64,000 bases of DNA from Lactobacillus agrestimuris (GTDB taxonomy: Bacteria; Bacillota; Bacilli; Lactobacillales; Lactobacillaceae), in NCBI RefSeq assembly GCF_943193025.1, contig NZ_CALPCQ010000005.1:35890-99889 (forward strand), given 5' to 3'. The translations under genes and the position numbers were made by a program. The notes under the pieces are model-generated. The model saw only the letters and a list, made by a program, of their open reading frames with translations. It ran no database searches and was not told where the DNA came from. Shown piece after piece: positions 28,782 through 37,819 of the stretch. Every line of letters begins with the position of its first letter. Position 1 is the first letter of the stretch.

Positions 28782-28858
28782 TTTGCTTCTTCCTAAATTA
28801 AATTGCTACCTCTATTATAACTAAAAAATCCTAAGATTTTTTATAGTTTGCACCAAAA

Positions 28859-28872
28859 CTGGTAAAGACCAA
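28859..28872. promoter_or_regulatory. Candidate GntR/HutC (NagR-type) operator
   Basis: CTGGTAAAGACCAA contains the inverted TGGT-N4-ACCA core. This resembles the TGGTnTAGACCA operators of NagR/YvoA-type regulators. It lies in the shared divergent region of nagA and GH31, about 63 bases upstream of nagA. Confidence 0.45.
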
Positions 28873-28934
28873 TTTTATGAGTTAAAATAGAATTATCAAA
28901 AACAGTTAAGTAATGATTTATAAAGGATAAAAAG

Positions 28935-30089
28935 ATGACATATTATATTCATGCAGATAAGTTTTTCTTAGAAAATAGAACTGAAAATGGTGGCTATCTT
29001 GAAGTTCAAGATAATGGCAAGTTTGGTTTTTACTATTCAGAATCTGATAAGCCTGAAGGAAAAATTCTTGATTATAAAGGTCAATGGGTAGCACCCGGAT
29101 ATGTTGATACTCATATTCACGGTTCACTTAAAGAAGATGTAATGAAGAGCGACTGGGAAGGCATCAATAAGATTTCTAAAGGTCTTTTGAGTGCGGGTGT
29201 TACTTCATGGATGCCTACTACAATTACTGCCGCAAGTGAAACTTTGACTAAAATTTGTCAGATGTTTGCTGAAAACAAGGGTCGTGAAGAAGGGGCTAAG
29301 ATTCAAGGTATTCACTTTGAAGGACCATTCTTTACTGAAGAACATGCTGGTGCCGAAAATCCTAAATATATGATGGATCCAAGCATTGATGAATTTAACA
29401 AGTGGTTTGAAGCTTCTGATGGAATGCTTAAGAAAATTTCCATGGCCCCTGAAAGAAAGGGTTCAAAGGAATTCATTCGTGAAGCTACTAAAGAAGGTAT
29501 TGTTGTATCATTGGGACACTCAAGTGCAACTTTTGAGGAAGCTGCAGCTGGTATTGAAGCAGGAGCAAGCATGTTTACTCATACTTTCAACGGGATGCCT
29601 GATCCAGCTCACCACGGCGCAAGTATTTCCAATGCTGCTATGAGTATGAACAATGTGACTGATGAATTAATCTGTGATGGTCATCATGTGCAAGAACCAA
29701 TGGTGCGTGCCCTTATCAATGCAGTAGGGCCAGAACATGTTGCGCTTATCACTGACTGTATGGAAGCTGGTATGATGCCAGACGGTGATTACATGCTTGG
29801 AGAATTACCAGTTTACGTTAAAGATGGTATGGCTCGTCTTAAAGACGGCGACAATTTAGCAGGATCAATTTTACAATTAAAAGACGGCGTTAAGAATGTT
29901 GTTGACTGGAATATCGTAAGTCCAGAAAAGGCTATTATGATGGCTACATACACTGCTGCAAAGAGTGCTCATATTTTAGATAAATGTGGTTCAATTAAGC
30001 CGGATAAGGATGCTGATTTTATTATTTTGAATCCTGATATGACAGTAAGCGAAACTTACTTGAATGGAGAATCTAAATACAAGGCTTAA
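28935..30089 (+). CDS. nagA: N-acetylglucosamine-6-phosphate deacetylase
   Basis: 384 residues, full length. The amidohydrolase fold has APGYVDTHIHG near 50, GIHFEGPFF near 125, LGHSSATFEEA near 190, FTHTFNGMPDPAHHG near 215, DGHHVQEP near 247 and ITDCMEAGM (catalytic Asp) near 270. It converts GlcNAc-6-P to GlcN-6-P plus acetate, feeding glycolysis or wall synthesis. An AAAGGA site precedes the ATG. It is transcribed alone and ends at the hairpin 30098-30130. Confidence 0.96.
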   Translation: MTYYIHADKFFLENRTENGGYLEVQDNGKFGFYYSESDKPEGKILDYKGQWVAPGYVDTHIHGSLKEDVMKSDWEGINKISKGLLSAGVTSWMPTTITAASETLTKICQMFAENKGREEGAKIQGIHFEGPFFTEEHAGAENPKYMMDPSIDEFNKWFEASDGMLKKISMAPERKGSKEFIREATKEGIVVSLGHSSATFEEAAAGIEAGASMFTHTFNGMPDPAHHGASISNAAMSMNNVTDELICDGHHVQEPMVRALINAVGPEHVALITDCMEAGMMPDGDYMLGELPVYVKDGMARLKDGDNLAGSILQLKDGVKNVVDWNIVSPEKAIMMATYTAAKSAHILDKCGSIKPDKDADFIILNPDMTVSETYLNGESKYKA

Positions 30090-30097
30090 GGCTTGAT

Positions 30098-30130
30098 AAA
30101 AGTGGATTTCTAAACGAATTCCGCTTTTTT
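30098..30130 (+). terminator. Terminator after nagA
   Basis: AAAGTGGAT-TTCTAAACGA-ATTCCGCTTTTTT imperfect hairpin with a T run. Confidence 0.7.
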
Positions 30131-30142
30131 TATTTATTTTAA

Positions 30143-30156
30143 TGTAAGCGCTTTAC
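30143..30156. promoter_or_regulatory. Candidate catabolite-responsive element (cre)
   Basis: TGTAAGCGCTTTAC has the AAGCGCTT palindromic core and close agreement with the CcpA cre consensus. It stands in front of a decayed gene (30200-30445), so it may be an orphan site from a lost carbohydrate gene. Confidence 0.55.
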
Positions 30157-30199
30157 TTGCTTAGCGAATGATGGTATATTATAAGTGTAAAGAAGAGAA

Positions 30200-30445
30200 G
30201 ATAAAAAGTAAGAGGTGAGTTCCGATGGGCTAAGTAAAAACGCAAGCTGGATTTAAGAAAGGTTTGTGATACCAATGGGTATTAAAAAATGGCAGTAAAG
30301 TATATGTGGTTTAAATGTTTTTTAATTAGAAGTGACAAGCTTTAACATAAATGCCCCGAAACTTGTTAAGTGGGGATCGAATAACAATTATTTAAATGTC
30401 ACTGGAACAGAAAGATTAAAATTTATAGATGATGAATCAATTTAA
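30200..30445 (+). pseudogene. Unrecognised decayed gene remnant
   Basis: The stretch follows a cre-like site, a possible -10 and AGAGGTGAG. No frame stays open. Pieces such as QAGFKKG, QWVLKNGSKVYVV and NNYLNVTGTERLKFIDDESI read well in different frames, separated by stops. The first pieces recall cell-wall-binding YG/GW-type repeats. This is a weak assignment based on composition and short peptides only. Confidence 0.3.
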
Positions 30446-30446
30446 T

Positions 30447-30490
30447 AAAAAATGACCCTTCACTCGAAAACGAACGTGAATGGTCATTTA
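30447..30490 (-). terminator. Terminator after the deoxyribosyltransferase gene (works on both strands)
   Basis: AATGACC-CTTCAC...GTGAAT-GGTCATT hairpin, with the A-rich side upstream on the plus strand. Confidence 0.75.
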
Positions 30491-30505
30491 GTTTACCTTT
30501 ATTTT

Positions 30506-30982
30506 TTAGTAAACAGCGCCATCGTAGAAGCCGTAGCGAGGCCTATTGAAATCATAGTCAGCAAGTTCACTCATCTTAATGGCGTTATCACAAACGCCCC
30601 AGCTCATTAAGTTGATTGGCTTACCGTAATCTTCATCAGGAATGACAAGTAAGATGAATTTACCTTGGCTTAATGCATAGCCAAGTTCCATTCCAAGACC
30701 AACATCTTCTTCTTCGGGTAAATAAACTCCGATCATTACATCACTAGACTTGATTCCAAGTAAGTCACCATGATAAGTTGCGTCAGCCCATTCAATATCG
30801 TGGAGGTATTCTGGATGTTCATCGACGCGAATACCTTTGTATTGGTTAGCTAATGGAACATAGCTGTTTTCAAGGTCGATGGTAGGATTAGCTTTTAAAG
30901 CTTCCATTGCAGCATCATAGGCTTTAGTTTGCTTTTCGTTGAACCAACCGGCACCGAAATAAACAGTTTTAGTTTTTGTCAT
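30506..30982 (-). CDS. ntd: Nucleoside 2-deoxyribosyltransferase (type II)
   Basis: 158 residues, nearly the same length and text as the L. leichmannii and L. helveticus enzymes. It has VYFGAGWF, SYVPLANQYKGIRVDEHPEY, and DVGLGMELGYAL with the nucleophile Glu99. It swaps the base between 2'-deoxynucleosides in purine/pyrimidine salvage, which these auxotrophic lactobacilli rely on. It is monocistronic. Confidence 0.95.
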   Translation of the reverse strand: MTKTKTVYFGAGWFNEKQTKAYDAAMEALKANPTIDLENSYVPLANQYKGIRVDEHPEYLHDIEWADATYHGDLLGIKSSDVMIGVYLPEEEDVGLGMELGYALSQGKFILLVIPDEDYGKPINLMSWGVCDNAIKMSELADYDFNRPRYGFYDGAVY

Positions 30983-31100
30983 TTTTATCTCCCTCGTAAA
31001 ATAATTATTGATTTCCTTTTAACTCTAACATGTTTTTTCTTGAAAAAAAGGTCTTGATATTTTAAGGTCAAGGATGTAAGTATTCAAGAGAGGTATTTTT

Positions 31101-31586
31101 ATGAGAGACGAATCTATCTTCGCTTCTGATGCGGTTTATGTAAGTAGTGAAACTGATCAGGCACTGCTTTTAAAAGAAATTTATGATAAATTACTTGAAC
31201 ATGGTTATGTTAAGGGAGACTTTTTAGCAAAGATTATTCAAAGAGAAGAGCAATTTCCTACAGGGTTGAGTATGAAGACTTTGGGAAAGGATTTACCTAA
31301 TATTGCTATCCCTCATACTGAGGGAAAATTTGTTAATGCACGATTAATTGTTCCGGTGGCTTTAGTAAATTCAGTTGAATTTGGAAATATGGTAAATCCA
31401 AAAGAGAAGCTATCTGTTAAATTTTTGTTTATGCTTTTAGAAAATAATCCAGATGGACAAGCAAAATTGCTGAGTCAGGTAATGGATTTTTTGGCAGATA
31501 CTCCGGAAAAACAATTAAAGATTTTGTTTAATCTGCATGATCCAGAAACGATTTATGAATTTTTAAGACAGAAGTTTACAAAATAA
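31101..31586 (+). CDS. Stand-alone PTS EIIA protein
   Basis: 161 residues, EIIA of the fructose/mannitol/galactitol superfamily. The phosphorylated residue is His72 in NIAIPHTEGKFV. No EIIB or EIIC gene is adjacent, so it either serves a distant permease or has a regulatory role. AGAGG precedes the ATG. The gene stands alone and closes with the hairpin at 31585-31609. Confidence 0.85.
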   Translation: MRDESIFASDAVYVSSETDQALLLKEIYDKLLEHGYVKGDFLAKIIQREEQFPTGLSMKTLGKDLPNIAIPHTEGKFVNARLIVPVALVNSVEFGNMVNPKEKLSVKFLFMLLENNPDGQAKLLSQVMDFLADTPEKQLKILFNLHDPETIYEFLRQKFTK

Positions 31587-31609
31587 AAAGACCCTTGCGG
31601 GTCTTTTTT
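31585..31609 (+). terminator. Bidirectional terminator
   Basis: AAAAAGACCC-TTGC-GGGTCTTTTTT between convergent genes. Confidence 0.88.
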
Positions 31610-32411
31610 AATTTTCTAAGTAAATTCGGCGAAGTTCCATAATATCTGCGCTAGACAATTTCATCACATCGCGTAAGTAATTGTTGATGCTGCCATAATC
31701 ATCGTTCAGAATTTTAATCGCATGATTAATATATTCCGCATGAACGGACTGTACATCACGAAGTGATTGAATGACGTTTTCGCTCATATTATTATCCTTT
31801 AGGCGTTGCACCATATTATCGATGAAGTCTTTAGTAGTGATATTAGTTAACAAATAATCTTCTTTAATTGTTTTAAGCGGAACGCCAAGTGCAGAAAGAA
31901 CAAGTAATGCTCCAAAGCCAGTTCGATCTTTTCCTGCGGTACAGTGGAAAATTAAAGTATCGCCATCTTTTTTGTTTGCTAATAAGTAATCAAAGAACTT
32001 GCGGTAGGCCTTTTGAGCAGATTCACTGCGAATCATGTCTTCATAAGCAAAGAGCATATGGTCAAAGCCAAAGTTAGGATCTTTTTCAGCCTCAGTTTCT
32101 AGGTCATTGATACTTTTAGATGAATTAGTTAAGTCTTCACTGAAGACAGGGTCGAAGTAATATTTTGCTCCTTCTGGGACACGGTCAGGTTGTTTTTCAG
32201 CTTCTTCTTTACTACGGAAGTCAACATCATATTTAACTCCATAGTCTTTTAAAAATTCAAGATCAAATGGAGAAAGATCAGCCAAATTTCCTGTTCTAAG
32301 AAGTTTATGATATTTTATCTTTTTACCAGATAAAGTTTCATATCCACCTAATTCACGGAAGTTTCTACCACTAGTTACTCCAATCAATTGATTAGTTAAT
32401 TTTTTATGCAT
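31608..32411 (-). CDS. Tyrosine-protein (dual-specificity) phosphatase, Lip/Siw14-like
   Basis: 267 residues. The CX5R phosphatase loop is HCTAGKDRTG (Cys157, Arg163), with an Asp-containing loop upstream. The N-terminus NFRELGGYET matches the tyrosine phosphatase family PF13350 found in lactobacilli. Members act on phosphotyrosine or phosphoinositides; the target here is unknown. It is monocistronic. Confidence 0.88.
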   Translation of the reverse strand: MHKKLTNQLIGVTSGRNFRELGGYETLSGKKIKYHKLLRTGNLADLSPFDLEFLKDYGVKYDVDFRSKEEAEKQPDRVPEGAKYYFDPVFSEDLTNSSKSINDLETEAEKDPNFGFDHMLFAYEDMIRSESAQKAYRKFFDYLLANKKDGDTLIFHCTAGKDRTGFGALLVLSALGVPLKTIKEDYLLTNITTKDFIDNMVQRLKDNNMSENVIQSLRDVQSVHAEYINHAIKILNDDYGSINNYLRDVMKLSSADIMELRRIYLEN

Positions 32412-32557
32412 AAAAGTGCCTCCAAATTATAGATATAGAGCTTGATCCAATTTTAACAACAATTAAAAAAAGAAACAATCAAACTACAAGTAATAGCTTA
32501 CAAAATTATGCTAAAATAGAAACATAAGGTAAAAATAATTCTTAGGAGATGAGTAAA

Positions 32558-33040
32558 TTGGCTAAGGAAAAAGACAGAATATTAGTTCCAGTAGACGGTT
32601 CTGAATCTGCAGAACGTGCTTTTGATAAAGCAGTAAAGATTGCTATGACTGACCATGTTGGTATTGATGTCTTAAATATCATTGATACTCGTCAATTCAT
32701 GGGTGAAATGCAAGACACCTTGATTTCTGGCGATACTATTTATCAAATGACTCAAGATTCAGAAGAGTATTTGAAGAGCCTCAAGAAATGGGCACACGAT
32801 AACTTTGGCTTTGACGATATTGATTATCATATTCGTTATGGTAGTCCTAAGAGAATTATTTCTTACGACTTCATTAATGATCACCATAATTCATTAATCG
32901 TAATGGGTGCAACAGGTTTGAATGCTGTTGAAAGAATGTTGATGGGTTCAGTCACTGAATATGTAAATCAACATGCTTTGGCAGATGTATTGATTGTCAG
33001 AACTGATATTGACAACAATCCAATCCATAAGACTAAATAA
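32558..33040 (+). CDS. Universal stress protein (UspA family)
   Basis: I favour the TTG start at 32558, 9 bases after GGAG; the ATG at 32549 directly touches that ribosome site. The product is about 160 residues. It has RILVPVDGSESAERAFDKAV at the N-terminus and the ATP-binding GATGLNAVERMLMGSVTEYV near 125. It belongs to the nucleotide-binding Usp class induced by stress. It is a single-gene unit with a terminator at 33044-33070. Confidence 0.9.
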   Translation: MAKEKDRILVPVDGSESAERAFDKAVKIAMTDHVGIDVLNIIDTRQFMGEMQDTLISGDTIYQMTQDSEEYLKSLKKWAHDNFGFDDIDYHIRYGSPKRIISYDFINDHHNSLIVMGATGLNAVERMLMGSVTEYVNQHALADVLIVRTDIDNNPIHKTK

Positions 33041-33043
33041 ACT

Positions 33044-33070
33044 AAAAGACGAGCTTAGCTCGTCTTTTTT
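33044..33070 (+). terminator. Bidirectional terminator
   Basis: AAAAGACGAGC-TTA-GCTCGTCTTTTTT. Confidence 0.9.
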
Positions 33071-33071
33071 T

Positions 33072-33650
33072 CTAGCCATTATATTTAAATGGGCAACATT
33101 CGATATGATCATTGATTAATCCGATATTTTGCAAATATGAATAAATAATTACTGGTCCAACAAAGTTGAAATTTTCTCGTTTCATATTTTGGGCCAATTT
33201 TTTTGCAATATCATTTGAAGTAGGCACGTCTTCAAAGATTTCTGGTCGGTGCATAATTTGCATTGGGATTGAGTGTTGCAAAAATTTGGCAAAGCTGCCA
33301 TATTTTGCCTGGATAATTAAAACCGCTTTGGCGTTTTGGATTGCGGCTTCAATTTTACGGCGGTTACGAATAATGGAACTGTCATCTAGTAGACGATTAA
33401 CGTCAAGTTCAGTCATTTGAGCCACTTCTGCTGGGTCGAAATTTTTAAATGCCTTGCGAAAATTTTCTCTTTTATGCAAAATTACTCGCCAATTAAGTCC
33501 TGATTGAAAAAGCTGTAAAACTAACATTTCGTAAAGGTAATTATCTTCAAGCTTGATTTTTCCCCATTCATGATCATGGAACTGTTGAATTACTTCATCT
33601 CTGGTTTGTCCCCAAGGACAGCGTAAATTTGCGAAATTTGCCTGAGTCAT
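33072..33650 (-). CDS. tag: DNA-3-methyladenine glycosylase I
   Basis: 192 residues, the usual length. It removes 3-methyladenine from alkylated DNA to begin base-excision repair. RCPWG (Cys zinc ligand), FHDHEWG (His ligand and catalytic Glu) and the C-terminal HIECCPF (His and Cys ligands) form the zinc snap of Tag. Also seen is LFQSGLNWRVILHKRENFR. It is monocistronic. Confidence 0.93.
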   Translation of the reverse strand: MTQANFANLRCPWGQTRDEVIQQFHDHEWGKIKLEDNYLYEMLVLQLFQSGLNWRVILHKRENFRKAFKNFDPAEVAQMTELDVNRLLDDSSIIRNRRKIEAAIQNAKAVLIIQAKYGSFAKFLQHSIPMQIMHRPEIFEDVPTSNDIAKKLAQNMKRENFNFVGPVIIYSYLQNIGLINDHIECCPFKYNG

Positions 33651-33801
33651 TATTTTCCCTCCATTTTTAAACCTCTATTATTAAGTACGCAAAAAATCGC
33701 AAAATTACCGAAAAAAGTTTTAAAAATTGATATTTTTAAGGTTCCAATCCTAAAAATATTACAAATTTTGCTATAATAGGGAGTGAATTTAGGAGGACAA
33801 A

Positions 33802-34287
33802 ATGGAAAAGCTAGATACTATGATGTTGGCTGATGATTTGGCCTTATCACAAGATAAAATTTTGAGCGGAGAACAACAGTTAGATACTGAAGCTATTTAC
33901 AAAGTTATCGATAGCTTAAATGTTCTTAACAATCCAATCAAAGATTACTTTGAAATGACACAAGAACAATACTATGAAGCTGAAAGTGATCACAAGTTAA
34001 CTTTACTTAACCTTTCAGATAAGCTTGTTAACTTACATGATCGTATTTTAACTAACCACGTTGATGGTTATGTTGATAAAGATGAGATCAACTTAACTTA
34101 TAATCATGAAAATCCATATGCAGATGATATGTACAATGCAGAAGTTGATTATCATGTTTTAACTTACAGTCTTAAGGTCATTGGCGCTGTACAAGCGATA
34201 GCGGCCGAGGATTTGCAAGAAGTATTATCTAAAGATGCTGTCTTGTCATTGGGACTTGCTACATACGCTTTAGCACAAAACGCATAG
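33802..34287 (+). CDS. Conserved hypothetical protein of lactobacilli
   Basis: 161 residues, strongly acidic, no signal peptide or membrane helix, predicted all-helical. It has Tyr/Asp/Glu-rich stretches (DYFEMTQEQYYEAES). No domain is recognised. A good AGGAGG precedes the ATG, so it is very likely a real gene. It is followed by its own terminator. Confidence 0.7.
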   Translation: MEKLDTMMLADDLALSQDKILSGEQQLDTEAIYKVIDSLNVLNNPIKDYFEMTQEQYYEAESDHKLTLLNLSDKLVNLHDRILTNHVDGYVDKDEINLTYNHENPYADDMYNAEVDYHVLTYSLKVIGAVQAIAAEDLQEVLSKDAVLSLGLATYALAQNA

Positions 34288-34293
34288 TTTTTC

Positions 34294-34324
34294 GAGTCGG
34301 CATAAAATTCCGACTCTTTTTTGT
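34294..34324 (+). terminator. Terminator
   Basis: GAGTCGG-CATAAAATT-CCGACTC followed by TTTTTT. Confidence 0.85.
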
Positions 34325-34341
34325 TTTTTGAGGCAATTATT

Positions 34342-35739
34342 ATGGGGATTTTAAAATTTAGTCATGGCATAGTTGATAAAATATCAGGTGCTACTAAACG
34401 TAGTAGCCTATCAAAGCACGGTAAAATGATGGATCCAATGCAAAAGTATTTGACAGTTGGGGAATACAAGGTTGGTGAAGAAGAAGGAACACCAGATGGC
34501 CGAAACTTTGTTTTAACTGTCTATAAAGATGAAAATGGTATTTTACATCAAGCACTTAGTCCTGAAAGTACACAAAAGCTTGCACCAGAATATGTTCGAA
34601 GCTTTAGTGACGAACTTGGTCGATATCGCGATTTTATTAGTAAAGAAACCGGACGCCGTTATAAGGTGGAAGAATATTTAAATAATTTTGCTGATAGGGT
34701 AAAAAGCTATACTCGTTCAGGCAATAATTCTATTAATATTGGCCTTTTAACTGATACACACTTTAAAGATAGTAATAGTATTGATTTCTATGGCTGGAAT
34801 GGATTGACACATGTTCGTGAATTCTCATATTTAGATCAACTTGGCCTTTTAAATTTAAAGGCTCATTTAGGTGATTGGATTGATGGGTCTGATGCTGGTC
34901 TTTTAAGTGAAAACGAACTTACAAAGATTCGTGATGCATTTAAATCAGATAATGTGCCATATTTGATCATTAAAGGAAATCATGATGAAAATGATAAATT
35001 TGATGAACACCATGACTTTAAAGCCTCATTTCCTGAGAATGAATTTGAAAGCATTATGTGGCCGCAGATGTATGGTCAAAGCAAAATTAATTATATTTCT
35101 AAACAACACGGAGTTAGCTACTTTGACTTTGACGATTTAAGAGTAATTTCGGTTAACACTTCAGATATTCCTTACTACTTAAATAATAAAGGACAAAAGA
35201 AATATGATACTAAGATCACTCTAGGAGTTAGAGAAGATCAAATCGAAGAAATTATTGAAATTTTATCTAGATCATCAAACAAGAAAATTATCTTCATGAG
35301 TCATGCTAACCCAATTAATCGTAAAGGAAGTAATGCGCTTAAATTTAATGGTCGCTCCCTTCATGAACTTCTTGTAGCATTTAATCAAAGAGAAAAAGGA
35401 AAAATGCACTCTAGTAAAGATGTTCCGGCAGAGTTTAGATTATCAAATGACTTTGATTTTACTGGCGTTGAGAATGCTCATATTATTGCTTATTTCTGTG
35501 GTCATAGACATCGTGAAGATCAGTATCGAATCAATGGTATTCAGTATATTTTGTTCAACTGTTCAGCTTTAATGGGACCTAACCATGCCTTAACCACTAA
35601 ATATAATAAGAACTGGAATCGACAGATTGACCATCCAACTGAATTTGCTGGTTATGTCGCAAATATTGACTTGGAACGACACCGTTTGCAAATTTTTGGT
35701 TATGGAGCAGCTTCAAAGAGGAAAATATTTTTCATTTAG
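34342..35739 (+). CDS. Metallophosphoesterase
   Basis: The ATG at 34342 is chosen (GAGG 8 bases upstream), giving 465 residues; a TTG at 34321 would lie inside the terminator. An N-terminal region of about 125 residues has no recognised fold. The calcineurin-like phosphoesterase domain has LLTDTHF (first metal motif), HLGDWIDG, IKGNHDEN, MSHANP and CGHRHRED. The class includes phosphodiesterases acting on cyclic nucleotides, nucleic acids or teichoic acids; nothing visible selects one. Similar N-terminal regions occur in phage-baseplate-like proteins, but no phage genes are near. Confidence 0.82.
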   Translation: MGILKFSHGIVDKISGATKRSSLSKHGKMMDPMQKYLTVGEYKVGEEEGTPDGRNFVLTVYKDENGILHQALSPESTQKLAPEYVRSFSDELGRYRDFISKETGRRYKVEEYLNNFADRVKSYTRSGNNSINIGLLTDTHFKDSNSIDFYGWNGLTHVREFSYLDQLGLLNLKAHLGDWIDGSDAGLLSENELTKIRDAFKSDNVPYLIIKGNHDENDKFDEHHDFKASFPENEFESIMWPQMYGQSKINYISKQHGVSYFDFDDLRVISVNTSDIPYYLNNKGQKKYDTKITLGVREDQIEEIIEILSRSSNKKIIFMSHANPINRKGSNALKFNGRSLHELLVAFNQREKGKMHSSKDVPAEFRLSNDFDFTGVENAHIIAYFCGHRHREDQYRINGIQYILFNCSALMGPNHALTTKYNKNWNRQIDHPTEFAGYVANIDLERHRLQIFGYGAASKRKIFFI

Positions 35740-35758
35740 TTAAGATTTAGTAAGCAAT

Positions 35759-35787
35759 TTGGTTATTACAAGGCTTTAGATTATAAT
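35759..35787 (+). promoter_or_regulatory. Promoter of the asnB / D-Asp ligase operon
   Basis: TTGGTT (35759-35764), 17-base spacer, TATAAT (35782-35787), followed by a leader of about 55 bases. Confidence 0.7.
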
Positions 35788-35848
35788 GGATAGGTTAAAA
35801 AGATATATATTAATTTAATTATTAGAAAATTTTAGAGGGAATTTAGAT

Positions 35849-37798
35849 ATGTGCGGAATTGTTGCATTTTATGATCCAAAAATAAATGAAAAACAAGCCG
35901 TTATTGGTAAAATGATGGCGACTATTAAACACCGTGGTCCAAGTTCCGACGGTTACTATACTAATGATGAAGTTGCATTAGGATTTAGAAGACTTTCAAT
36001 TATTGACCTTCGCGGGGGCAGCCAACCTATCTATAACGAAGATAAAACTCGCGCAATTATTTTTAATGGTGAAATTTATAACTTTAAACCTTTAAGAGAA
36101 GAATTAATCAAAGCAGGTCACACCTTTACTACCAAAGCAGATACTGAAGTTCTTCTTCATGGATATGAAGAATGGGGCATGGACGGCCTTCTTAAGCGCG
36201 TGCGCGGAATGTTTGCGTTTCTTATTTGGGACGATAACAATAAGACTTTATATGGTGCACGTGACTTCTTTGGTATTAAGCCAATGTATTATTCAGATGT
36301 TGATGGTCACCTTCTTGTTGGTTCAGAGCTTAAGAGTTTTTTGGAATACCCAAAGTTTAAGCGTGAATTAAATGTTGAAGCTGTTAAGCCATACCTTATG
36401 AACCAATACAATGACCTTGATGAAACTTTCTTCAAGGGCGTATACCGCTTCCCAGCAGGTCACTGGTTCGAATATAAAGATGGTGAAATGAAGAAGCATC
36501 AGTATTGGGATGCTGAATATAAAGAAAATAGTTTAAGTTTCGAAGAAACTATCAATCGAATTGATGAAGATTTAAGAGAAACTGTTGATTTATACCGTAA
36601 CGCTGATGTGCCTGTAGGTGCATTCTTGTCAGAAGGTATTGACTCATCATACTTAACTTCACTTTTGAATCCTGATAATGTTTTTTCAATAAGATTTGAT
36701 GATTCAACTTATGATGAAGCTTCAAAGGCAAAGGCTTTAGCTGATATTAATAATTGGAAATTCTATAGTGACCAAGTTGATGCTGATGAAGCAATGCGTG
36801 ATTTCCCAGAAATGCAATATCATATGGATGAACCTGATGCTAACCCATCAATTATTCCATTATGGTACTTATGTAAATTAGCAAGAAAGCACGTTACTGT
36901 TGCTTTGTCAGGTGAAGGTGCCGATGAACTTTTTGCTGGTTACGTTAACTATGGTATGCATACCCATAATGATGTAATTAAGGTCTTTACTTCGAAATTG
37001 AAGAAACTTCCTAAGAATAAGCGCATCAAGCTTGCTCATAAGATCAAGAAGATGCCTAATTTCCCAGGAAAAGTTCACATGTACACTAATCTTGCTGAAC
37101 CAAGTGAATTTTATGTTGGTCAATCAGTAATTTATGATATGGACTATCCAACTATCTTCACTTCAGAAGATGCAAATAGTGTTCTTCAACCAAGTTACCG
37201 TAATAAGTTAACTGTAAATGGAATCTATCAAAAGGACTTCAAGAAAGTTAAGGATATTGATTCTGTTAAGCAAATGCAATACATTGATCTTCACCACTTT
37301 ATGCTTAATGATATCGAACAAAAGGCGGACAAGATTTCAATGGCACACTCACTTGAATTGCGTGTTCCATATCTTGATAAGAAGATTGCGGAACTTGCAA
37401 ACTCAATTCCAACTGAATACTTGATGAACCGTCATGATACTAAGTACGCACTTCGTAAGGCTTCTGAAAAGGTCTTACCAGAAGAATGGGCTAAACGTCC
37501 AAAGCTTGGTTTCCCAACTCCAATTAAACAATGGCTACAAGAGCCACGTTTCTATGAACAAGTTCGTAATTTATTCAAAGAAGATTTCGTTAATGATATT
37601 TTTGATCAAAAGAAGATTATCGAACTTCTTGATGATAACTTTAATGGTGATGGTTCACACCGTCGTCAAATTTGGACTATCTATACTTTCCTTGTATGGT
37701 ACAAGTTATTCTTTGTAGATTACAAGAATACTGTTAAGAAGTATCAACATGTTCAACCAGAAGTTGATGCGTTAATTAAACAAGGTAAGTTACTTTAA
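35849..37798 (+). CDS. asnB: Asparagine synthase (glutamine-hydrolysing), likely amidating wall D-Asp
   Basis: 649 residues. Met is followed by the catalytic Cys2 (MCGIVAFYDP) of the class II glutamine amidotransferase domain (about 1-210; RGPSSDGYY, FNGEIYNF). The synthetase domain follows, with the ATP pyrophosphatase loop VGAFLSEGIDSSY (the usual SGG Ser-Gly-Gly-Ile-Asp-Ser reads SEGIDSS) and ALSGEGADELFAGY. It sits 12-21 bases before a D-aspartate ligase gene. In Lactococcus the homologue AsnH amidates D-Asp of the peptidoglycan side bridge to D-Asn, so a wall role is more likely here than free asparagine synthesis. Confidence 0.9.
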   Translation: MCGIVAFYDPKINEKQAVIGKMMATIKHRGPSSDGYYTNDEVALGFRRLSIIDLRGGSQPIYNEDKTRAIIFNGEIYNFKPLREELIKAGHTFTTKADTEVLLHGYEEWGMDGLLKRVRGMFAFLIWDDNNKTLYGARDFFGIKPMYYSDVDGHLLVGSELKSFLEYPKFKRELNVEAVKPYLMNQYNDLDETFFKGVYRFPAGHWFEYKDGEMKKHQYWDAEYKENSLSFEETINRIDEDLRETVDLYRNADVPVGAFLSEGIDSSYLTSLLNPDNVFSIRFDDSTYDEASKAKALADINNWKFYSDQVDADEAMRDFPEMQYHMDEPDANPSIIPLWYLCKLARKHVTVALSGEGADELFAGYVNYGMHTHNDVIKVFTSKLKKLPKNKRIKLAHKIKKMPNFPGKVHMYTNLAEPSEFYVGQSVIYDMDYPTIFTSEDANSVLQPSYRNKLTVNGIYQKDFKKVKDIDSVKQMQYIDLHHFMLNDIEQKADKISMAHSLELRVPYLDKKIAELANSIPTEYLMNRHDTKYALRKASEKVLPEEWAKRPKLGFPTPIKQWLQEPRFYEQVRNLFKEDFVNDIFDQKKIIELLDDNFNGDGSHRRQIWTIYTFLVWYKLFFVDYKNTVKKYQHVQPEVDALIKQGKLL

Positions 37799-37819
37799 TT
37801 TAGGAGTTTTTTGAGAATA

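Noticed and set aside
34342..35739. Prophage remnant suggested by the metallophosphoesterase N-terminal region
   Set aside because: No other phage-like gene is near and the flanks are housekeeping genes.
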